Assembly (NCBI RefSeq): GCF_900110955.1
Contig: NZ_FOFR01000010.1
Coordinates: forward strand, 124,001-188,000
Length of the DNA: 64,000 bases
Reading direction: 5' to 3'
DNA from: Lentzea xinjiangensis
GTDB lineage: Bacteria > Actinomycetota > Actinomycetes > Mycobacteriales > Pseudonocardiaceae
Below the pieces are notes generated by a model. That model saw only the letters and a list, made by a program, of their open reading frames with translations, did no database searches and had not been told where the DNA came from. Made by a program: the position numbers and the translations under genes. Positions 60,109 to 64,000 of this stretch are shown here, piece by piece. Within the stretch, counting starts at the first letter, position 1, and the number at the start of each line of letters is the position of its first letter.

Positions 60109-60996
60109 CTACCCGTGGCGGGCCGCGACCGGCGTCCAGCGCAGGCTGTCGCCGTCCGCGACGACGTGTCCGGCCGTCGGTGGCGGAAAGTGCGTGCCCA
60201 GCACCAGGGTTGCGGTCCCGGCGAGGGAGGTGAGCAGGTCGCGGCGGGTGCGCTCCGCCAGTGCCGGGTCGATGTCGACGCAGCTGGTGATGTCCGGCCG
60301 CGGCACCTGGACCGGGTGGTGCACGCAGTCGCCGGTGATCAGCGCCGTCTGCCCGCCGCTGTCCAGGCGCACGGCGACGTGTCCCGGTGTGTGGCCGGGC
60401 GTCGGTACCAGCCGCACCCCTGGCGCCACCTCGGTGCCGTCCGCCGCGACGTCGACGAGGTCGAGCAGGCCCGTGTCCTCGACCGGCAGCACCGAGTCGC
60501 GGAACATCTGCCGGCGCGGTTCGTCCATCGCGAAGCCGGCCCAGAATTCCCGTTCCACCCGAGAGGTCACGTAACGCGCGTTCGGGAACGTGGGCACCCA
60601 CGCGCCGTCGACCGCCCGCGTGTTCCAGCCCACGTGATCGGTGTGCAGGTGGGTGAGCACGACCAGGTCGACCGACTCGGGCGTGCAGCCCGCCTCGGCG
60701 AGCCGGTCCAGGTAGCCGGTGCGCAGGTCGTGCCACGCCGGGTTCGCGCGCTGCTTGCCGTTGCCGATCCCGGTGTCCACGAGGATGCGCAGCCCGCCCG
60801 CCGACACGGCGAAACTGTGGCTGGCCAGGCGCAGGACGCCGTCGTGCCCGGCGAAGTCGGGCCGGAGCCAGTCGTGCCGGAGGACGACGTCCGGGGTCGC
60901 CCCCGGCAGCAGCCAGGGACCGGTGGCGGGCGGCAGTACCACCTCGTCCACCCGCCGTACGGTGAACTCGCCGATGGTCCACTCCGGGACGGTCAT
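60109..60996 (-). CDS. MBL-fold metallohydrolase
   Basis: A 295-residue metallo-beta-lactamase-fold hydrolase of the lactonase/SCO-type group. The dinuclear zinc motif is LTHLHTDHVGWNT (HxHxDH), with ILVDTGIGN, TPGHTPGHVAV, ALITGDCVHHP and LGTHFPPP supplying the other ligands. AGGAGGAGAGGT precedes ATG 60996. It faces the amidase operon across a 91-base region carrying two copies of the TAAAGC-N9-GCTTTA operator. A ring-opening or ester/lactone hydrolase role fits its partners. Confidence 0.93.
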   Translation of the reverse strand: MTVPEWTIGEFTVRRVDEVVLPPATGPWLLPGATPDVVLRHDWLRPDFAGHDGVLRLASHSFAVSAGGLRILVDTGIGNGKQRANPAWHDLRTGYLDRLAEAGCTPESVDLVVLTHLHTDHVGWNTRAVDGAWVPTFPNARYVTSRVEREFWAGFAMDEPRRQMFRDSVLPVEDTGLLDLVDVAADGTEVAPGVRLVPTPGHTPGHVAVRLDSGGQTALITGDCVHHPVQVPRPDITSCVDIDPALAERTRRDLLTSLAGTATLVLGTHFPPPTAGHVVADGDSLRWTPVAARHG

Positions 60997-61010
60997 ACCT
61001 CTCCTCCTGC

Positions 61011-61031
61011 TAAAGCGATTCGTTTGCTTTA
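61011..61031. promoter_or_regulatory. Local TetR-regulon operator, copy 1
   Basis: TAAAGC-GATTCGTTT-GCTTTA, perfect 6-bp arms with a 9-base spacer, 14 bases upstream of the MBL hydrolase start. Confidence 0.7.
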
Positions 61032-61056
61032 AGACACCGTAGGTCTTAACCTCGCT

Positions 61057-61077
61057 TAAAGCAAAGTCTTAGCTTTT
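61057..61077. promoter_or_regulatory. Local TetR-regulon operator, copy 2
   Basis: TAAAGC-AAAGTCTTA-GCTTTT, the same layout with one outer mismatch, 10 bases upstream of the AtzG-like gene. Confidence 0.65.
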
Positions 61078-61087
61078 GGAGGTGTTG

Positions 61088-61276
61088 ATGTCCGTCCTCA
61101 CCCCTGGGGAAGCGGCGCGCTGGGCCACCCGCGCCGGGTTGTCCCTGCCCGACGACCGCCACGCCCTCGTGGCAGCCACGGCCGACCAAGTCCACTCGGT
61201 CGTCTCCGTGCTGCGGGAGCTGGATTTCGGGAACACGGCGCCGTTCCGTGAGGGAGACACCGATGCGACCGCATGA
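61088..61276 (+). CDS. AtzG-like (DUF4089) small amidase partner
   Basis: A 62-residue protein starting at ATG 61088 with GGAGG 5 bases upstream. It matches the short AtzG/DUF4089 type: LTPGEAARWATRAGLSLPDD, then VHSVVSVLRELDFGNTAPF. AtzG is a GatC-like small subunit that stabilises the amidase AtzE in cyanuric-acid breakdown. It overlaps the amidase gene by 14 bases, supporting a two-subunit amidase. Confidence 0.8.
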   Translation: MSVLTPGEAARWATRAGLSLPDDRHALVAATADQVHSVVSVLRELDFGNTAPFREGDTDATA

Positions 61277-62600
61277 GCTGACCCTCGCCGCGGCCTCGCG
61301 CGCCGTCGCGTCCCGCGAGCTGTCTCCTGTCGAGCTCCTCGACTCGGCGCTGGCGCGCCTGGAGGAGGTCGAACCCCGCCTCAACGCCTACGTCGCCGTG
61401 ACCGCGGACCGGGCGCGGGCGGCGGCTCGCCGGGCCGAGCGGGAGATCGCCGCGGGTGAGCTCCGCGGTCCGCTGCACGGCATGCCGATGGGCCTCAAGG
61501 ACATGATCGACGTCGCCGGCCTGCCGACCAGCGGCAGCTCGCGGGTCCGGGCCGGGCACCGCGCGGACGCCGACAGCGCGGTGGCGGCGCGCCTGGCCGA
61601 CGCCGGCGCGGTGCTGGTGGGCAAGACCCACACGCACGAGTTCGCCTACGGACTGATCACCCCGCAGACCGCGAACGCGCACGACGCCGGGCGGATCGCC
61701 GGGGGCTCCAGTGGCGGCTCGGCCGTCGCCGTGGCGGCGGGCACGGCGGCCTTCGCGCTGGGGACCGACACCGGAGGTTCCATCCGCGTGCCCGCGGCGT
61801 TGAACGGGGTCGTCGGCCTCAAACCGACGTACGACCTGGTGCCGCGCGACGGCGTCGTTGCGCTGTCCTGGTCGCTGGACCACGTCGGTCCACTCGCCCG
61901 CACGGTCGAGGACGTCGCACTCGTCCTGCCCGCCCTGACCGGCGGGAATCCGGCCACTGTGGACGGAGAGCTGACCGGGCTGCGCGTGGGCGTGCCGTGC
62001 AACTACTACTTCGACCACGTGGACCCCGAGGTGGAAACCGTTGTGCGTCAGGCGATCGAACGGGTGGAGTCGTTGGGCGCCGTCCTCGTCGAGGTGGAGC
62101 TGCCGATGACGCGGTACGTCCAGGCGATCCAGTGGGGGCTGATGATCCCGGAGGCCACCGCTTCCCATGAACGGACGCTGCGCACGACGCCCGAGCTGTA
62201 CGCGGCCGACGTCCGCGTGCTCCTCGAAGCCGGGGAGCTGCTGCCCGCCGGCGACTACCTGCGGGCCCGGCGGGCCCGCACGCTCCTGCGGCGCGAGTGG
62301 CTGCGCGTGCTGGAAGAAGTCGACGTGCTCGCTGCTCCCGCCGTTCCGATGACGGCTGTTCCAGTCGGACAGGAGACCGTCACCTGGCTGGACGGTGTGA
62401 CGGAGAGCGTGTCCGACGCCTACGTCCGGTTGTCGGCGCCCGCCAACATCACCGGCGTGCCGGCGCTGACGGTGCCGGTGGGTGCCGACCGGGCCGGCCT
62501 GCCCATCGGGCTGCAGCTGCTCGGACGACCGCTGGCCGAGTCGCTCCTGCTGCGAGTGGGACATGCCTGCGAACAACGGGTCACGGTCACGGGAGCCTGA
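61263..62600 (+). CDS. Amidase-signature hydrolase (AtzE/GatA-like)
   Basis: A 445-residue amidase. The Ser-cisSer-Lys triad is visible: Lys in MGLKDMIDVAGLPTS, Ser in AGGSSGGSAVAVAAG and Ser in GTDTGGSIRVPAALNG. GAGGGAG precedes ATG 61263 within the AtzG-like gene. It should hydrolyse a carbon-nitrogen amide bond, perhaps a carboxybiuret-like or ring-opened cyclic amide given the AtzG partner and nearby creatininase-family enzyme. Its 3' end overlaps the convergent creatininase gene by 14 bases. Confidence 0.93.
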   Translation: MRPHELTLAAASRAVASRELSPVELLDSALARLEEVEPRLNAYVAVTADRARAAARRAEREIAAGELRGPLHGMPMGLKDMIDVAGLPTSGSSRVRAGHRADADSAVAARLADAGAVLVGKTHTHEFAYGLITPQTANAHDAGRIAGGSSGGSAVAVAAGTAAFALGTDTGGSIRVPAALNGVVGLKPTYDLVPRDGVVALSWSLDHVGPLARTVEDVALVLPALTGGNPATVDGELTGLRVGVPCNYYFDHVDPEVETVVRQAIERVESLGAVLVEVELPMTRYVQAIQWGLMIPEATASHERTLRTTPELYAADVRVLLEAGELLPAGDYLRARRARTLLRREWLRVLEEVDVLAAPAVPMTAVPVGQETVTWLDGVTESVSDAYVRLSAPANITGVPALTVPVGADRAGLPIGLQLLGRPLAESLLLRVGHACEQRVTVTGA

Positions 62601-63336
62601 GGAGCTCCTCGGTGAGGGCACGCGCGCACCCGTCGAGGAGGGCCTCGCCCTTGACGGCCGTGGCGGTGCGCGCGTCCCCGGCGACGCCCGAGGGTGAGAC
62701 GCGCTCGAACGGCGTCGGGTGGTACACCGCCGCCGGGTCCTCCGGCTGCAGCGCGATCGCGGGACCGACCGCCTGCGGCACGAGTTCCTGGCGCACCAGT
62801 TCCGGGAACGCGGCCAGCATCATGGACGTCTCGCCCTCGCAGGCGTGCATCAGCTGGCGCTGGGTTTCCAGCGTGCTCGCGAGCACTGCCGCCCCGGCGG
62901 TGAAGTAGCTGGTGACAGCGATGACTGTGCCCAGCTCGGCGGTCAGCTCGGTGGCCAGCGCGTGCAGGGCGGTCGCGTTGCCGCCGTGGCCGTTGACGAG
63001 CAGGATGCGCCGGAACCCGGCACGCAGCACCGAACGGCACAGGTCCCGCAGCAATGCGTGCAAAGTGGACAGTGACAACGTCAGCGTGCCGCCGAAGGCC
63101 ATGTGGTGTTCGGCCAGTCCGCACCACGTCGACGGGGCCACGACCACCGGCACGCGCTCACTCGCCACCGCGGCAGCCCGCAGGCAGACCTCCGCGGCGA
63201 GGAAGTCGTCCACCCCGGTGGGCAGGTGGGCGCCGTGCTGCTCGGTCGACCCGACGGGCAACAACACGATCGCGTTCCTGGCCGCCAGGTCCCTCAGCTC
63301 CGGCGCGGTCAGACGGTTCCAGCGGTACTCGGACAC
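62587..63336 (-). CDS. Creatininase-family amidohydrolase
   Basis: A 249-residue enzyme of the creatinine amidohydrolase/ArfB/MftE family. Metal-binding motifs are present: VLLPVGSTEQHGAHLPTGVD (Glu and His ligands), HMAFGGTLTLS, LLVNGHGGNATALHAL and CEGETSMMLAAFP. GTG 63336 follows GGAGG at 4-base spacing. The family opens cyclic amides or cleaves formamides using Zn, Mn or Fe. Convergent with the amidase and divergent from the TetR; operators at 63346 and 63391 lie in that gap. Confidence 0.93.
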   Translation of the reverse strand: MSEYRWNRLTAPELRDLAARNAIVLLPVGSTEQHGAHLPTGVDDFLAAEVCLRAAAVASERVPVVVAPSTWCGLAEHHMAFGGTLTLSLSTLHALLRDLCRSVLRAGFRRILLVNGHGGNATALHALATELTAELGTVIAVTSYFTAGAAVLASTLETQRQLMHACEGETSMMLAAFPELVRQELVPQAVGPAIALQPEDPAAVYHPTPFERVSPSGVAGDARTATAVKGEALLDGCARALTEELLRLP

Positions 63337-63345
63337 AAGACCTCC

Positions 63346-63366
63346 TAAAGCTAAAAGTTAGCTTTA
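63346..63366. promoter_or_regulatory. Local TetR-regulon operator, copy 3
   Basis: TAAAGC-TAAAAGTTA-GCTTTA, perfect arms, 9-base spacer, 9 bases upstream of the creatininase start. Confidence 0.7.
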
Positions 63367-63390
63367 GGGAGCTTAGGTTGGCGTGACTCT

Positions 63391-63411
63391 TGAAGCAAGA
63401 TTTTTGCTTTA
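63391..63411. promoter_or_regulatory. Local TetR-regulon operator, copy 4
   Basis: TGAAGC-AAGATTTTT-GCTTTA, one arm mismatch, 10 bases upstream of the TetR start. Confidence 0.65.
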
Positions 63412-63421
63412 AGGTGAGAGG

Positions 63422-63976
63422 ATGAGTCGGAAGCCGATGGTGCGCCCCGGTGGCCGCAGCGCCAGGGTTCAGCAGGCGGTGCACGAGGCCGTCCGCGACC
63501 TGGAGGCCGAAGGCGGGCGCGAGACCCTGACCGTGCCCCAGATCGCGGCACGCGCAGGCGTCACCCCGTCGACGATCTACCGCCGCTGGGGCGACCTGCG
63601 TGAGCTGCTCTCCGACGTCGCGGTGGAGCGGCTGCGCCCGGAGACCCCGCCGGAGGACCGGGGCGGTCTTGCGGCCGACCTGGAGGCGTGGGCCGAGCAG
63701 TTCCTCGACGAGATGTCCTCGCCGCCGGGCCGCGCCTACATCCGCGACGCGCTGCTGGGCGACCCGGACGGGAGCAACGCCGGCCAGTGCTCGGCGTACG
63801 CGGCCGACCAGGTCGACGTGATCCTCGCCAGGGCGACGCAGCGGGGAGAGCCGGTGCCGGACGTGGAGACCGTGCTCGACAGCGTGGTGGCACCGATGAT
63901 GTACCGCATCCTGTTCCGCCCCGGACCGCTCGAGCCCGCGTACGCGCGCCGGTTGGTGAGCAGCCTGCTCGGTTGA
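63422..63976 (+). CDS. TetR/AcrR-family regulator of the amide-catabolic island
   Basis: A 184-residue repressor. The HTH lies at about residues 18-62 (AVRDLEAEGGRETLTVPQIA, RAGVTPSTIYRRWGDLRELL) and a TetR_C_16-type ligand domain follows. ATG 63422 follows AAGGTGAGAGG. It lies next to the fourth operator copy and is the only regulator in the island, so it is the likely binder of all four TAAAGC-N9-GCTTTA sites. The last 24 bases of the window after its stop contain nothing recognisable. Confidence 0.93.
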   Translation: MSRKPMVRPGGRSARVQQAVHEAVRDLEAEGGRETLTVPQIAARAGVTPSTIYRRWGDLRELLSDVAVERLRPETPPEDRGGLAADLEAWAEQFLDEMSSPPGRAYIRDALLGDPDGSNAGQCSAYAADQVDVILARATQRGEPVPDVETVLDSVVAPMMYRILFRPGPLEPAYARRLVSSLLG

Positions 63977-64000
63977 GCCGGTGACGACTTTTCGAGCGGC

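Noticed and set aside
1-64000. rRNA, tRNA, prophage, polyketide/NRPS cluster or CRISPR-Cas genes
   Set aside because: No sequence with the needed motifs was seen on either strand.

Overview
The window is high-GC actinomycete DNA with GTG/TTG starts, many ATGA/GTGA overlaps and GGAGG-type ribosome sites. The mix of genes (NmtR-like sensor, anchored-repeat zinc ABC system, PaoABC-type oxidoreductase, RICIN-GH43 arabinosidase) suggests Pseudonocardiales, perhaps the Lentzea/Saccharothrix group; the genus is inference. No rRNA, tRNA, integrase or CRISPR array was seen. There are about 55 intact genes and an unusually large number of decayed fragments.

Layout. 0-2.5 kb: two secreted arabinan-degrading enzymes on the minus strand behind two AraR-type operators. 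2.5-6.8 kb: a MerR regulator facing two CNNM/CorC membrane proteins, then a Spo0M-like protein and a PspC peptide. 6.8-12.7 kb: gene remnants, a TetR/LLM-flavoenzyme pair followed by a broken FAD oxidase, an MFS exporter and an IS3 relic. 12.8-20.5 kb: aldo/keto reductase with its XRE regulator, a PQQ-type sugar dehydrogenase lipoprotein, a DUF1097 membrane protein and a three-subunit molybdenum aldehyde oxidoreductase.

20.6-38.1 kb is a metal-homeostasis block. It holds an NmtR/P1B-4 ATPase efflux pair, two CobW-family proteins (one without a usable GTP site), a His-rich repeat protein, a Fur-family regulator, and two divergently arranged minus-strand operons of surface proteins and a zinc-type ABC transporter whose binding protein carries an inserted anchored-repeat domain. 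Four Zur-like boxes tie these units together.

38.6-42 kb: a tightly coupled operon (61-residue peptide, unknown 250-residue protein, DUF6895-like protein, serine hydrolase) with its own promoter and an internal hairpin; this is the best candidate for an undescribed system. A secreted I36-type inhibitor lies upstream. 42.7-48.7 kb: ECF sigma factor with a long tail, a frameshifted M23 peptidase, a TetR/esterase pair, a GNAT and a DUF1963 protein. 48.8-56.5 kb: MprAB-like two-component system, an MFS exporter, a chimeric ORF, an EAR-propeller/DUF5624 pair and a nitroreductase. 56.6-59.5 kb: TetR, FAD monooxygenase and SRPBCC protein. 60.1-64 kb: a compact amide-catabolic island (MBL hydrolase, AtzG-like peptide, amidase, creatininase-family enzyme, TetR) unified by four copies of one operator, TAAAGC-N9-GCTTTA.
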